From positions 186,001 through 250,000 of the forward strand of contig NZ_LYWZ01000020.1 of assembly GCF_001661965.1 (NCBI RefSeq): 64,000 nucleotides of DNA, read 5' to 3'. This document shows, piece after piece, positions 19,710 to 28,721 of this stretch (positions are counted from its first letter, which is position 1; each line of letters starts with the position of its first letter). The position numbers and the translations under genes are program-made. Source of the DNA: Croceicoccus mobilis (GTDB lineage: Bacteria; Pseudomonadota; Alphaproteobacteria; Sphingomonadales; Sphingomonadaceae). The notes under the pieces were generated by a model. That model saw nothing but the letters and a program-made list of their open reading frames with translations. It ran no database searches and was not told the DNA's origin.

Positions 19710-20615
19710 ATGAGGTTGGCCCTGACCGGGGCAACCGGCTTCGTCGGCTCGACGCTGATGGATCTGGCGCTTGCCGAGGGGCATGAGTTGAAGGCCCTGA
19801 CCCGGCGCGATCAGCCGTCACGCGCTAATGTCGAATGGGTACGCGGCGATCTGTCCGCGCATGACGCGCTGGCTGAATTGGCCAGTGGCTGCGATGCCGT
19901 CGTCCATGTCGCGGGCGTGGTCAACGCGCCCGACCGCGCCGGGTTCGAGGCGGGCAATATCGCGGGCACGCAGGCGATGGTCGCTGCCGCCCGAAAGACG
20001 AATGTGCCGCGTTTCGTCCATGTCTCCTCGCTTGCCGCGCGTGAACCGCAACTGTCCGATTACGGCTGGTCCAAGGCTGGCGCCGAAGAGGCCGCCAGAG
20101 AGGCCGAGGGCTGGGTAGCTGTGCGACCGCCAGCGATCTATGGCCCCCGCGATACCGAGATGTTCGAGATTTTCCGCGCCGCAAAGGCCGGCATCGTGCC
20201 GCTGCCGCCAAGGGGGCGGGCATCGCTTATCCACGCGCAGGATCTGGCGCGCCTGCTGCTGACCTTGGCGGTCGCCGCCGATGCGCCGCGGGGCGTGGTC
20301 TATGAGGCGGACGACAATCGCCTCAACGGCTGGAGCCATGCCGAAATGGCGCGGCTGATCGGCGATGCGGTGGGGCGGAAAGTCTATCCGCTGCATATGC
20401 CCAAATCGGTTCTGGAGCTGGCTGCGAAGGGCGACCGGCTCATTCGTGGGGGCAAGGCCAAGCTGACGCCAGACCGCGTTAGTTACATGACGCATCCTGA
20501 CTGGGTGTCACGCGCCGAAATGCGCCCGCCCGCCAGCCTGTGGCAGCCGCAGATCCCATCGCCCGAAGGCATGAAACAGACCGCCGACTGGTATCGCGCC
20601 GAAGGCTGGCTCTAG
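19710..20615 (+). CDS. NAD(P)-dependent epimerase/dehydratase (extended SDR family)
   Basis: 301 residues from ATG 19710. N-terminal Rossmann motif LALTGATGFVGSTL (TGxxGxxG). The catalytic Ser and Tyr-x3-Lys are in VHVSSLAAREPQLSDYGWSKAGAE (Y and K near residues 119 and 123). RPPAIYGP follows, as in NAD-dependent epimerases. The substrate cannot be read. It sits close behind proB in the same direction and converges on cysH with a 3-nt gap. Confidence 0.85.
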   Translation: MRLALTGATGFVGSTLMDLALAEGHELKALTRRDQPSRANVEWVRGDLSAHDALAELASGCDAVVHVAGVVNAPDRAGFEAGNIAGTQAMVAAARKTNVPRFVHVSSLAAREPQLSDYGWSKAGAEEAAREAEGWVAVRPPAIYGPRDTEMFEIFRAAKAGIVPLPPRGRASLIHAQDLARLLLTLAVAADAPRGVVYEADDNRLNGWSHAEMARLIGDAVGRKVYPLHMPKSVLELAAKGDRLIRGGKAKLTPDRVSYMTHPDWVSRAEMRPPASLWQPQIPSPEGMKQTADWYRAEGWL

Positions 20616-20618
20616 GCC

Positions 20619-21422
20619 TTAGAATACCGGTTCGTAATCCGGCGGCAGATCGCCATCGTCGCCAAGCCCCGGCACATTGTGAATGCCGCATTCGGTCTTG
20701 TCCCAACCGCGCCAGCGGCCCGAACGCGGGTCTTCGCCCTTTGCCACCTTGCTGGTGCAGGGCATGCAGCCGATCGAGGGATAGCCTTCGGCAACCAGCG
20801 GGTGGCGCGGCAGGTCATGCGCGTCCAGATGGTCCTGAAGCTCCTGCGCGCTCCAGCCGATCAACGGGTTCACTTTCAGCCGTCCGGCCGCATCGCTGTC
20901 GTCGATCTCGAAGATCGGCAGATCGGCGCGGGTCGAGGACTGGAACGCCTTGCGCCCGGTGATCGAGGCATCGAAATCGACCATGGCCTTTGCCAGCGGC
21001 GCGACCTTGCGGATTTCGCAGCAGCCGTCCGGGTCATAAGACCAGCGCAGGCCGCTCTCATCCTTGGCCGCCAATAAGTCGGCGTCGGGGCGGAGATTGA
21101 CCAGGTTGGTCAGCCCCATCCGTTCGACCAGCGTATCGCGATAGGCCAGTGTTTCGGGAAAATGCTTGCCCGTTTCAAGAAAGAGCACCGGCACATCCGC
21201 ATCAACCCCAGAGGCGAGGTGCAGCAGAACAGCGCTTTCCGCGCCAAAGCTGGAAACAAGCGCGATCCGGCTGTCCGAACCCAGCACGCCATCAACCAGA
21301 ACGGCGCGCAGGATCTCTTCCGCGCTTGCATCCGCAAAGCGCGCATTAAGGGCTGCGGCATCCTCGTGCGTGAAACGCACGGAGGTGTCGATACGGTCGA
21401 TGGCGCGCTTCGGTTCAGCCAT
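20619..21422 (-). CDS. cysH: Assimilatory (adenylyl) sulfate reductase
   Basis: Reduces activated sulfate (APS or PAPS) to sulfite with thioredoxin or glutathione. 267 residues from ATG 21422. The PP-loop-like region VSSFGAESAVLLHL is near residue 55. Two cysteine pairs, GCCEIRKVAPL and IGCMPCTSKVAKGEDPRSGRW, are the ligand set of a [4Fe-4S] cluster, pointing to the APS-using type. The ECGIH catalytic motif lies near the C-terminus. It overlaps the DUF934 gene by 8 nt and is last in a five-gene sulfate-assimilation operon. Confidence 0.93.
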   Translation of the reverse strand: MAEPKRAIDRIDTSVRFTHEDAAALNARFADASAEEILRAVLVDGVLGSDSRIALVSSFGAESAVLLHLASGVDADVPVLFLETGKHFPETLAYRDTLVERMGLTNLVNLRPDADLLAAKDESGLRWSYDPDGCCEIRKVAPLAKAMVDFDASITGRKAFQSSTRADLPIFEIDDSDAAGRLKVNPLIGWSAQELQDHLDAHDLPRHPLVAEGYPSIGCMPCTSKVAKGEDPRSGRWRGWDKTECGIHNVPGLGDDGDLPPDYEPVF

Positions 21423-21867
21423 CCGCTTCACCATGACGCAGGGCCCAGATCGGCACGCGGCCATCGCTGGTCTTCTGATAGACATTTTCCCAGCGCGTGA
21501 AGGCGGCCTCCACATCGGCCTCGTTCATTGGCACTTCGGGTTGGAAAGCGTCGAAACCGCAGCGGCGCATATAGCCGAGCTGGTCCACTGCCACATCGCC
21601 CACTGCTCGGACTTCGCCGGTATAGCCAGCCTCGCGCAGGATCTGCGCTGCGGAATAGCCGCGCCCGTCGGTAAAGCTGGGGAAGTTCACCTCCACCCGC
21701 GTCACATGATCCAGATGGGGCAGCAGCAGGCGCGCATCGTCGCCCGGCTCGATCCTGACCGCGCCCGCATTGGACTGGTCGGCAAAGCTGTCGACGGTCA
21801 CGGCAGGGGCGTCCGAAGCCTCGTCATCACGCAGGCGAACGAGTTCGGTGAAACTTGCGTCAGTCAT
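21415..21867 (-). CDS. DUF934 protein of the sulfite-reduction operon
   Basis: 150 residues from ATG 21867 with a full AAGGAGG upstream. Family stretch: NFPSFTDGRGYSAAQILREAGYTGEVRAVGDVAVDQLGYMRRCGFDAF. DUF934 genes lie between cysI and cysH in many alpha- and betaproteobacteria and are thought to serve sulfite reduction, perhaps in electron supply or assembly; biochemistry not settled. It overlaps its neighbours by 8 nt on each side. Confidence 0.87.
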   Translation of the reverse strand: MTDASFTELVRLRDDEASDAPAVTVDSFADQSNAGAVRIEPGDDARLLLPHLDHVTRVEVNFPSFTDGRGYSAAQILREAGYTGEVRAVGDVAVDQLGYMRRCGFDAFQPEVPMNEADVEAAFTRWENVYQKTSDGRVPIWALRHGEADG

Positions 21868-23494
21868 AAAGAGCCTCCTTGAACGGGGCCATGCCGATAC
21901 GGCGATAGGTGTCGAGGAAGCGTTCCCCGTCGGTGCGCTGGGCGAGATAGACATCGGTCACGGTCTCGACCGCGCCGACGATGCCATCCTCGTCGAAACC
22001 GGGGCCGGTGATCTTGGCGAGCGAGGTGTCCTCCGCCTCCGATCCGCCGAGCAGCAGCTGATAGTTTTCGGTGCCCTTGCGGTCGACGCCCAGGATGCCG
22101 ATGTGGCCCGCGTGGTGATGACCGCAGGCGTTAATGCAGCCGGAGATTTTCAGCTTCAGCTGGCCCAGTTCCGCACCCTTGCCATTGGCGGCAAAGCGCT
22201 CCGAAATCTTCTGCGCGACCGGGATCGAACGGGCGTTTGCAAGGCTGCAATAATCGAGGCCGGGGCACGCGATGATATCGTCGATCTGGTCGAGGTTCGG
22301 GGTCGACAGGCCAGCCGCATCGAGCTTTGCGAACAGCGCCGGCAGATCGGCGATCTTCACATGCGGCAGCACGATATTCTGCGTGTGCATCACGCGCAGT
22401 TCGTCAAAGCTGTATTCGGTGGCGAGATCGGCCATCAAATGGATCTGCTCGTCACTGGCATCGCCGGGGATACCGCCAACGGGCTTCAGCGAGATGACCG
22501 CGCTGACATAGCCGTCCGCCTTGTGCGGGTGCGTGTTGCGATCGACCCAGAGAGCGAAATCGGGATCGCTGCGATCCACTTCGGTCGAAAGCCCCGTCTC
22601 GAACGCGGGGTCGGCGAAATAGGTCTTGATCCGCTCAAGCTCGGCGAAGGGCGGCTCGACGCCCTGTTCCAGCATGTGGGCGTATTCGTCCTCGACCTGG
22701 CGCGTGTATTCGTCCTTGCCCAGCTCGTGGACGAGGATCTTGATGCGCGCCTTGTACTTGTTGTCGCGGCGGCCATAGCGGTTGTAAACGCGCAGGCACG
22801 CCTCGGCATAGGTGATCAGGCGGTCGAGGGGCACGAATTCATTGATGCAGGGCGCGATCATCGGGGTGCGGCCCATGCCGCCGCCGACATAGAAGGCAGC
22901 GCCGATTTCGCCTTCCGCATTCTTCACGATCTGGATGCCGATATCGTGCAGGCGCATGGCGGCACGGTCAGTGTCGCTGGCGATCACGGCGATCTTGAAT
23001 TTGCGCGGCAGATAGCTGAATTCCGGGTGGAAGCTCGACCACTGGCGCATCAGCTCGGCATAGGGGCGCGGGTCGATCAGCTCGTCACGGGCGGCACCGG
23101 CGAAATGGTCCGAACTGATGTTGCGGATGCAATTGCCGCTGGTCTGGATGGCATGCATTTCGACCTTCGCCAGATCGGCGAGGAGGTCGGGTGCATCCTC
23201 CAGCTTGATCCAGTTGTACTGGATGTTCTGGCGCGTGGTGAAATGGCCATAGCCGCGGTCATATTTCGTCGCGATATCGGCCAGCGCATGCATCTGCGCA
23301 CCGTTCAGCGTGCCATAGGGCACGGCGACGCGCAGCATATAAGCGTGCAGCTGCAAATAGAGGCCGTTCATCAGCCGCAGCGGACGGAACTTCTCCTCCG
23401 GCAGCTCGCCCGAAAGGCGGCGGCGGGTCTGGTCGCGGAATTCCTCGACGCGGGTGTCGACCATCTGCTGGTCCCAGGAATCATACTTGTACAT
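21860..23494 (-). CDS. cysI: Sulfite reductase hemoprotein (nitrite/sulfite reductase family)
   Basis: Six-electron reduction of sulfite to sulfide on a coupled siroheme/[4Fe-4S] centre; cytoplasmic. 544 residues. Siroheme-binding TTRQNIQYNW lies near residue 85 and the cluster ligands are CPGLDYCSLANARS near residue 405 and GCINACGHHHAGHIGI near residue 450. The context (SUMT for siroheme upstream, cysH downstream) supports sulfite rather than nitrite as substrate. No cysJ flavoprotein is in the operon, so electrons may come from ferredoxin or via DUF2849/DUF934 partners. Confidence 0.92.
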   Translation of the reverse strand: MYKYDSWDQQMVDTRVEEFRDQTRRRLSGELPEEKFRPLRLMNGLYLQLHAYMLRVAVPYGTLNGAQMHALADIATKYDRGYGHFTTRQNIQYNWIKLEDAPDLLADLAKVEMHAIQTSGNCIRNISSDHFAGAARDELIDPRPYAELMRQWSSFHPEFSYLPRKFKIAVIASDTDRAAMRLHDIGIQIVKNAEGEIGAAFYVGGGMGRTPMIAPCINEFVPLDRLITYAEACLRVYNRYGRRDNKYKARIKILVHELGKDEYTRQVEDEYAHMLEQGVEPPFAELERIKTYFADPAFETGLSTEVDRSDPDFALWVDRNTHPHKADGYVSAVISLKPVGGIPGDASDEQIHLMADLATEYSFDELRVMHTQNIVLPHVKIADLPALFAKLDAAGLSTPNLDQIDDIIACPGLDYCSLANARSIPVAQKISERFAANGKGAELGQLKLKISGCINACGHHHAGHIGILGVDRKGTENYQLLLGGSEAEDTSLAKITGPGFDEDGIVGAVETVTDVYLAQRTDGERFLDTYRRIGMAPFKEALYD

Positions 23495-23495
23495 A

Positions 23496-23792
23496 TCAGA
23501 TCACCCAGTTGCCGGCGGCGGGGTCGGCGGGTTTCAAAGTCAGGTCGGGTCGCACCGTGGGGCCAAGCGCGCGGACGCGCTCCTTGATATGGGCGGGGCG
23601 CACGCCGTTCTCGTCCTGCGTGGCGTCGATGGCATAGGGCACGTTGACGTTGCGCAGTGCTTCCTCGCGCTTCGCGATTTCGTCGGCCTTGTCGCCCACG
23701 TCGATGGCGTCATTGACGTGGAGCGACCAGTATTCGCCGGTCCACCACACGACCTGTCCGGTCTTGAGGTCGTTGCCTGTCAGGATCTTCAT
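23496..23792 (-). CDS. DUF2849 protein
   Basis: 98 residues from ATG 23792 (MKILTGNDLKTGQVVWW). The start overlaps the SUMT stop by 4 nt and the stop lies 1 nt before cysI, so it is translationally linked to both. DUF2849 is a small alphaproteobacterial family found almost always in this place; role unknown. Confidence 0.87.
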   Translation of the reverse strand: MKILTGNDLKTGQVVWWTGEYWSLHVNDAIDVGDKADEIAKREEALRNVNVPYAIDATQDENGVRPAHIKERVRALGPTVRPDLTLKPADPAAGNWVI

Positions 23793-24559
23793 GAGTTTGC
23801 TTCCATGGCAATGCGGGCGAGCGCTGCATCTGGCTCGCGGGTGACTTCGCCGATCACGATCAGCGCCGGAGAGCGCACTGCGTTTTCGGCCACGATATCG
23901 GGAAGACCGGCGAGTACGCCGCGCAATACGCGCATGCCGGGGAGCGAGGCGCGCTCGATCACCGCGACGGCGGCGTCGGGGGCAAGCCCGTCTTCCATGA
24001 GTTTTTCCGAGATCTGCGCGGCGGTGGCGACGCCCATGTAGATGACCAGCGTCCGGCCCACGCCTGCAAGGCCGGACCAGTCCTGTTCGGACAGTCCCTT
24101 GCACTGGCCCGCGACGAAGCTGACGATGCTGGCATGGTCGCGGTGAGTCAGCGGGATCTGGCTGAGCGAGGCGGCGGCCTGCGCCGCGGAAATGCCGGGC
24201 ACGAATTCGACCGGTACGCCAGCGGCATGGCAGGCATCGGCCTCTTCGCCGCCGCGCCCGAAGATCAGCGGATCGCCGCCCTTCAGCCGCACGACATCGT
24301 TTCCGGCCAGCGCTTCGGCCACCAGCAGGGCGCAGATGTCCTCCTGCCGCATGGTGTGGCGCGAACGGCTTTTCGCCACGCTGATCAGCCGCGCATCGGG
24401 ACGGGCCATCGCCATGATTTCCGGGCCGACCAGACCGTCATGCACGATCACGCCAGCGCCTTCGATCAGGCGGGCTGCGCGCAGGGTAAGAAGGTCCGGA
24501 TCGCCCGGACCTGCGCCGACGAGGAACACTCGTCCGATAGGGGATTCGCCTTTGGCCAT
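23789..24559 (-). CDS. cobA: Uroporphyrinogen-III C-methyltransferase (SUMT)
   Basis: Methylates uroporphyrinogen III twice to precorrin-2, the branch point to siroheme and cobalamin. 256 residues: VFLVGAGPGDPDLLTLRA near residue 11, VRLKGGDPLIFGRGGEE near residue 90, FVPGISAAQAAASLSQIPLTHRDHA near residue 118. It lacks the CysG dehydrogenase/chelatase domain, so siroheme must be finished elsewhere. First gene of the cobA-DUF2849-cysI-DUF934-cysH operon; its promoter should lie in the 148-nt gap upstream. Confidence 0.94.
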   Translation of the reverse strand: MAKGESPIGRVFLVGAGPGDPDLLTLRAARLIEGAGVIVHDGLVGPEIMAMARPDARLISVAKSRSRHTMRQEDICALLVAEALAGNDVVRLKGGDPLIFGRGGEEADACHAAGVPVEFVPGISAAQAAASLSQIPLTHRDHASIVSFVAGQCKGLSEQDWSGLAGVGRTLVIYMGVATAAQISEKLMEDGLAPDAAVAVIERASLPGMRVLRGVLAGLPDIVAENAVRSPALIVIGEVTREPDAALARIAMEANS

Positions 24560-24707
24560 GGGTGGCAGATGCGCGCATGGACCGGGCGATGCCAGCCAGA
24601 ATGGTTTACAGGGGGGCTAGATCAGCTTTCAACGCCATGATGGGCTGTTGTTATCATCTTGATTTGAAAAGATTACTCGTTACCCATGCCACTGGCGGGC
24701 GCAGGCC

Positions 24708-25847
24708 CTATTCGCCTGACTTGTTTTCCACCCGCTGGGCAATCGCTGCGACAAGCTGGTCGAATTTTTCATTCCCGCGCAGGTTGATGTCGCGCTGCGG
24801 GAAGGGGATTTCGATCCCGCGTTCCTGAAACAGGTCCCAAAGTTTCTTCAACACTTCAGATTTCACATTGCCGACACCGTTTTCCGGATCGCGGATCCAG
24901 CAATGGATCGTGAAATTGACCGAGCTGTCGCCATATTCATTGAGCCATACGGTCGGCGGCGGCAGTTCCAGCACGCGCTTGCAGCTCTTGGCAGCTTCCA
25001 GCATCAACTCCTCGGCCAGCTTGATGTCGCAGTTGTATGACACGCCGACCGTCACCTGCATGCGCACGTTGCGGCTGGAGTATGACCAGTTCTCGACCTG
25101 ATTGGTCATCAGGTTCTCGTTCGGGATCAGATATTCCTTTTCATCGCGGGTCACGATGGACACCGCGCGAATGCCGATCCGGCGGATCTGGCCGAATGTC
25201 TGGTTGCCAGCGGCATCGGCAACCGCGATCACGTCGCCCGGCTTGATCGAGCGATCCATCAGCAGGATGATGCCGGAAATCAGATTGCCGAAGGTCTTTT
25301 GCAGGCCGAAACCGATGGCAAGGCCGAACGCGCCCGAAAACACGGCCAGCGCGGTCAGGTCGATCCCCAATATGTCGATCCCGACAAGGATCGCGATGGC
25401 CCAAACCGACAGCGTCAGCAGCTTTTCGGCCAGCAGGCTCTGCGTCGGTGACAGGCGGGTGAAACGTTTCAGCAGCGCATGGGCCAGCCGCACGCCAAGC
25501 CGACCAAACACATAGATGCCCACCAGCACCATCACGACCAGCAGCGCGGTCCACAGGGAGAACCGCGTATCGCCGACATTCAGGCCGATGGAATCGAGCT
25601 GGCTGATGATCTCGGCCAGCGTCAGGCTCTTTTGCCCGATTGCCTCGCTGATCTTCTCCACCCCTTCCAGCGGGGCGGCGTCGGTTGCGGCGGAGGCGAC
25701 CGGGTCTGCGGCCTGCGTCACGCTTTCGGCAGCCTGCGAGACGCTATCGGCGGCTTGCGAGGCGCTATCGGCGGCGGCGGCTGTCTGCTGCGAGGCCGTT
25801 TCCTGCACCTCTGTCGTTGCTGCTGCCAATGCCGACCAGAAACCCAT
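24708..25847 (-). CDS. MscS-family mechanosensitive channel
   Basis: 379 residues from ATG 25847 (a TTG at 25853 is in frame). A low-complexity Ala/Ser/Gln N-terminus (about residues 10-60) precedes membrane helices TALLVVMVLVGIYVFGRL and LLTLSVWAIAILVGIDIL and the pore helix AVFSGAFGLAIGFGLQKTFGN. The beta domain (DRSIKPGDVIAV...GQIRRIGIRAVSIVTRDEKEYLIPNENLMTN) and a C-terminal alpha/beta domain follow. Small-conductance channel protecting against osmotic downshift. It starts 2 nt after the stop of the preceding PLP enzyme gene. Confidence 0.93.
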   Translation of the reverse strand: MGFWSALAAATTEVQETASQQTAAAADSASQAADSVSQAAESVTQAADPVASAATDAAPLEGVEKISEAIGQKSLTLAEIISQLDSIGLNVGDTRFSLWTALLVVMVLVGIYVFGRLGVRLAHALLKRFTRLSPTQSLLAEKLLTLSVWAIAILVGIDILGIDLTALAVFSGAFGLAIGFGLQKTFGNLISGIILLMDRSIKPGDVIAVADAAGNQTFGQIRRIGIRAVSIVTRDEKEYLIPNENLMTNQVENWSYSSRNVRMQVTVGVSYNCDIKLAEELMLEAAKSCKRVLELPPPTVWLNEYGDSSVNFTIHCWIRDPENGVGNVKSEVLKKLWDLFQERGIEIPFPQRDINLRGNEKFDQLVAAIAQRVENKSGE

Positions 25848-25849
25848 CG

Positions 25850-27106
25850 TCAAATTGCCCCCATCGCGGCCAAACCCTGCTTGAGATCGGCAATCAGATC
25901 GCCTGCATCCTCAAGCCCGATCGACAGACGTATCGCAAAACGATCGCTTTCGTCCAATCCGTCCCACGCGCCGCCTTCGCCATGGCTGGGCGGCCAGCTG
26001 CGGACAGAGCGGCAGGTGCCGGGATCGACAGGCAGCGCAAGGCTTTCGAAACCGCCCCAGCTATAGCCGATGCCGAACAATTGCAGCGCATCGATCAGCC
26101 GCGCGCGCGCATCGGCATCGCGGCCCTTCAGCACAAAGGAAAACAGACCGCACCCGCCGGTGAAATCGCGATTCCACATATCATGTCCCGGCGCGCCTTC
26201 CAGCATCGGGCAAAGCACGGCGGCGACTTCTTCGCGCGTGGACAGGAACTGCGCGATGGCAAGCGCGCTTTCGCTTTCCTGTTTCAGCCTGACGCGAAGG
26301 GTGCGCAGTCCGCGCAGCGCCAGCGCTGCATCGTCTGGCGATACGACTTGGCCCAATTGCTGCGCGGTGCGGCGAAGACGGCGATAGAGGCGTTCATTCG
26401 CGGTGACCGCGCCCATCATCAGGTCCGAATGTCCGCCGACATGTTTGGTCAGCGCGTTGATCGAACCGTCGCAGCCATGGGCCAAAGGCTGGAATCCGGT
26501 CGGCCCCGCCCATGTATTGTCGCACAGCACAAAGGCCCCGGCCTCCCTGGCGATGGCGGCAAGGGCGGGAACGTCGCAAACCTCGAATGTCAGGCTGCCC
26601 GGCGCTTCCAGCAGGACGGCTCCGATCTTGCCTTCCTGCGCGCACAGGGCGCGAAACCCATCGATATCCATGGGATCGAAGAATTCCGGCACCACGCCGA
26701 AATTCTTCATCAGCCCCGTGCCGATATTGCGCGAAGGGTCATAGGCATTGTCGGTGATCAGCAGCCTTTGCCCCGGTCGCATCACCGCCAGATAGGACCC
26801 GGTGATCGCCGCCACGCCAGAGGGGTAGAGCATGGCGCCGAAGGCCCCGTCCTCAAGGCTGGTCAGCGCCTCTGCCAGCGCCCATTGCGTCGGCGCGCCG
26901 CGGCGGCCGTAATAGAACCGGCCCTCGGCGTTATTGCCGACCTCCGCCTTCAGATCGGCGCAATTGTCATAGAGATGGGTGCTGGCCCGCCATACCGGCG
27001 GATTGACCGTGCCGCCGGGCAGGCCGGGCGCGCTGGTCCATTGCCGGCGGCGCCCTGCCGTGGCGAGGCGGGTGGCGATCTGCTTGTCGCTGGTATCCTC
27101 AGCCAA
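25850..27106 (-). CDS. metC: Cystathionine beta-lyase-like PLP enzyme
   Basis: Cys/Met-metabolism PLP enzyme, about 418 residues if started at TTG 27106 (LAEDTSDKQ), which has GGAG nine bases upstream and overlaps the sulfurtransferase stop by 8 nt. Marks are PPVWRASTHLYD near residue 37, YYGRRGAPTQWALAEALTSLE and FVLCDNTWAGP (Asp holding the PLP ring); the Schiff-base lysine is in ALTKHVGGHSDLMMG near residue 205. Most likely it cleaves cystathionine to homocysteine. Lyase or synthase identity in this family is not certain from sequence alone. Confidence 0.85.
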   Translation of the reverse strand: MAEDTSDKQIATRLATAGRRRQWTSAPGLPGGTVNPPVWRASTHLYDNCADLKAEVGNNAEGRFYYGRRGAPTQWALAEALTSLEDGAFGAMLYPSGVAAITGSYLAVMRPGQRLLITDNAYDPSRNIGTGLMKNFGVVPEFFDPMDIDGFRALCAQEGKIGAVLLEAPGSLTFEVCDVPALAAIAREAGAFVLCDNTWAGPTGFQPLAHGCDGSINALTKHVGGHSDLMMGAVTANERLYRRLRRTAQQLGQVVSPDDAALALRGLRTLRVRLKQESESALAIAQFLSTREEVAAVLCPMLEGAPGHDMWNRDFTGGCGLFSFVLKGRDADARARLIDALQLFGIGYSWGGFESLALPVDPGTCRSVRSWPPSHGEGGAWDGLDESDRFAIRLSIGLEDAGDLIADLKQGLAAMGAI

Positions 27107-27959
27107 GGGATGCCGCTCCCGCAGGGCCGCTTTGCTTGGGCGTGTCGGGATCGCTGCCCCAATCCGACCAGCTGCCGTCGTAAAGCGACACATCGCGCTT
27201 CCCCAGCATCGCAAGGCCGAGCGAGAGCACGGCAGCAGTCACGCCCGATCCGCAGGAGGTGATGACCGGGCGGTGCAGGTCGACACCTGCGCCAATGAAT
27301 TCGGCCTCGATCCCGGCGGCGTCCTTCATGGTGCCATCCGCTTCATATAGCAGCCCGATCGGCAGATTGCGCGCGCCGGGGATATGGCCCGATGCCATGC
27401 CGGGGCGCGGTTCCGGATCGGTGCCGCTGAACCGGCCCGCGCCGCGCGCATCGACCACCTGTTCATCGCTGCCGAGCGAGGCAAGCACCGCGCTCTTGTC
27501 GCGCAGCAGGCCGGGGTTCGGCGCCGCGATGAAATCGCCCGTCGTGGGCAAGGGGACGTCGCCGGTTTCGGGCCTGCTTTCCGCTTTCCATTTGGCAAGC
27601 CCGCCATCGAGGATGCGCACGTCCGTTGCGCCGAACAGGGTGAAGAGGAACCAGCCGCGCGCCGCGCTGTGCAGCGGGGAATCGTCATAAAGAACGACGC
27701 GGCTGTCATTGGAAACGCCCAAGGCGCGAACCCTTGCCTCGAATTGCTGCGCCGTCGGCACCGTATTGTCGAGCGCGCTGGCATCGTCGCAAAGCGTACC
27801 GAGATCGAGGAATGCGGCGCCGGGAATATGCCCTGCCTCATATTCCGCCCTTGCATCCCGGCCCGTGCCCGAGAGGTGATAGCTCGCGTCGAGGAGTATG
27901 ACGTTGCCTGCTTCAAGGGAATCGGCAAGCTCTGCGGTCGAAATCAGCAATTTGTCCAT
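27099..27959 (-). CDS. sseA: 3-mercaptopyruvate/thiosulfate sulfurtransferase
   Basis: Two rhodanese domains, 286 residues from ATG 27959 (MDKLLIS). The N-terminal domain is inactive. The C-terminal domain carries the active-site loop [11 protein letters not shown] near residue 230; CGSGVT is the mercaptopyruvate-type loop (rhodaneses have CRxGxR or similar). It transfers sulfane sulfur to thiols or cyanide. First gene of the sseA-metC-mscS run. Confidence 0.92.
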   Translation of the reverse strand: MDKLLISTAELADSLEAGNVILLDASYHLSGTGRDARAEYEAGHIPGAAFLDLGTLCDDASALDNTVPTAQQFEARVRALGVSNDSRVVLYDDSPLHSAARGWFLFTLFGATDVRILDGGLAKWKAESRPETGDVPLPTTGDFIAAPNPGLLRDKSAVLASLGSDEQVVDARGAGRFSGTDPEPRPGMASGHIPGARNLPIGLLYEADGTMKDAAGIEAEFIGAGVDLHRPVITSCGSGVTAAVLSLGLAMLGKRDVSLYDGSWSDWGSDPDTPKQSGPAGAASLG

Positions 27960-28046
27960 GGTGTGAGTGCTAGCGCAGGCGCGGCCCCCGCGTCGAGAGG
28001 CGCAAGACATCTTGAGCGGATCGCGGCGTCGTGCCAATGGCGGGCC

Positions 28047-28505
28047 ATGGCCGACGATCTCAATCCATTGCACCTCGGGCAATCCAGCGCCCTGCCTGCC
28101 TCGCCCGAAGAGGCCGTGCTCGACTATGTACCGAACCCGCGCGAGGGGTCGCTTTATCTCGTGCGCTTTGCAGCGCCCGAATTCACCTCGCTTTGTCCGG
28201 TGACCGGGCAGCCCGATTTCGCGCATATCGTCATCGATTACGCGCCGGGCGCATCCATCGTGGAATCGAAATCGCTGAAGCTGTTCCTCGGCGCGTTCCG
28301 CAATCACTGCGGTTTTCACGAGGATGTGACCGTGGGCATCGGCCAGCGGCTGATGGACGAGATGAAGCCGGTGTGGCTGCGCATCGGCGGGTACTGGTAT
28401 CCGCGCGGCGGCATTCCCATCGATGTGTTCTGGCAATCGGGCGAAGCGCCCAAGGGGCTGTGGGTGCCCGATCAGGGCGTCGCTTCCTATCGCGGGCGCG
28501 GCTGA
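28047..28505 (+). CDS. queF: NADPH-dependent 7-cyano-7-deazaguanine reductase
   Basis: Reduces the nitrile of preQ0 to the amine preQ1 in queuosine synthesis. 152 residues, the short single-domain type. The catalytic Cys is in [14 protein letters not shown] near residue 50, and the family motif [20 protein letters not shown] lies near residue 73. Divergent from sseA with an 87-nt gap. A single-gene unit. Confidence 0.96.
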   Translation: MADDLNPLHLGQSSALPASPEEAVLDYVPNPREGSLYLVRFAAPEFTSLCPVTGQPDFAHIVIDYAPGASIVESKSLKLFLGAFRNHCGFHEDVTVGIGQRLMDEMKPVWLRIGGYWYPRGGIPIDVFWQSGEAPKGLWVPDQGVASYRGRG

Positions 28506-28721
28506 CTCCCATCCATCGCCGATGTGTCTGAAATGGCACGTTTCCATGCTTTGCCACGGTTAATGCGGCGTGGAACCTGCGCTCAGTATTGACTTTAACC
28601 CCGTTTTCATCTGCCAAACGCCAAGTTGCGCCTGAATTCGGGGGCGATACGCGCAACAGGCCCATGGGATCGGGCCAGACCTTTCGGAAACAAGGTCACG
28701 CCTCCGCACAAGGGGTCGGAC

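Noticed and set aside
21770-23587. 605-codon plus-strand frame
   Set aside because: It is the antisense of cysI and DUF934, whose conserved motifs are clear on the minus strand.
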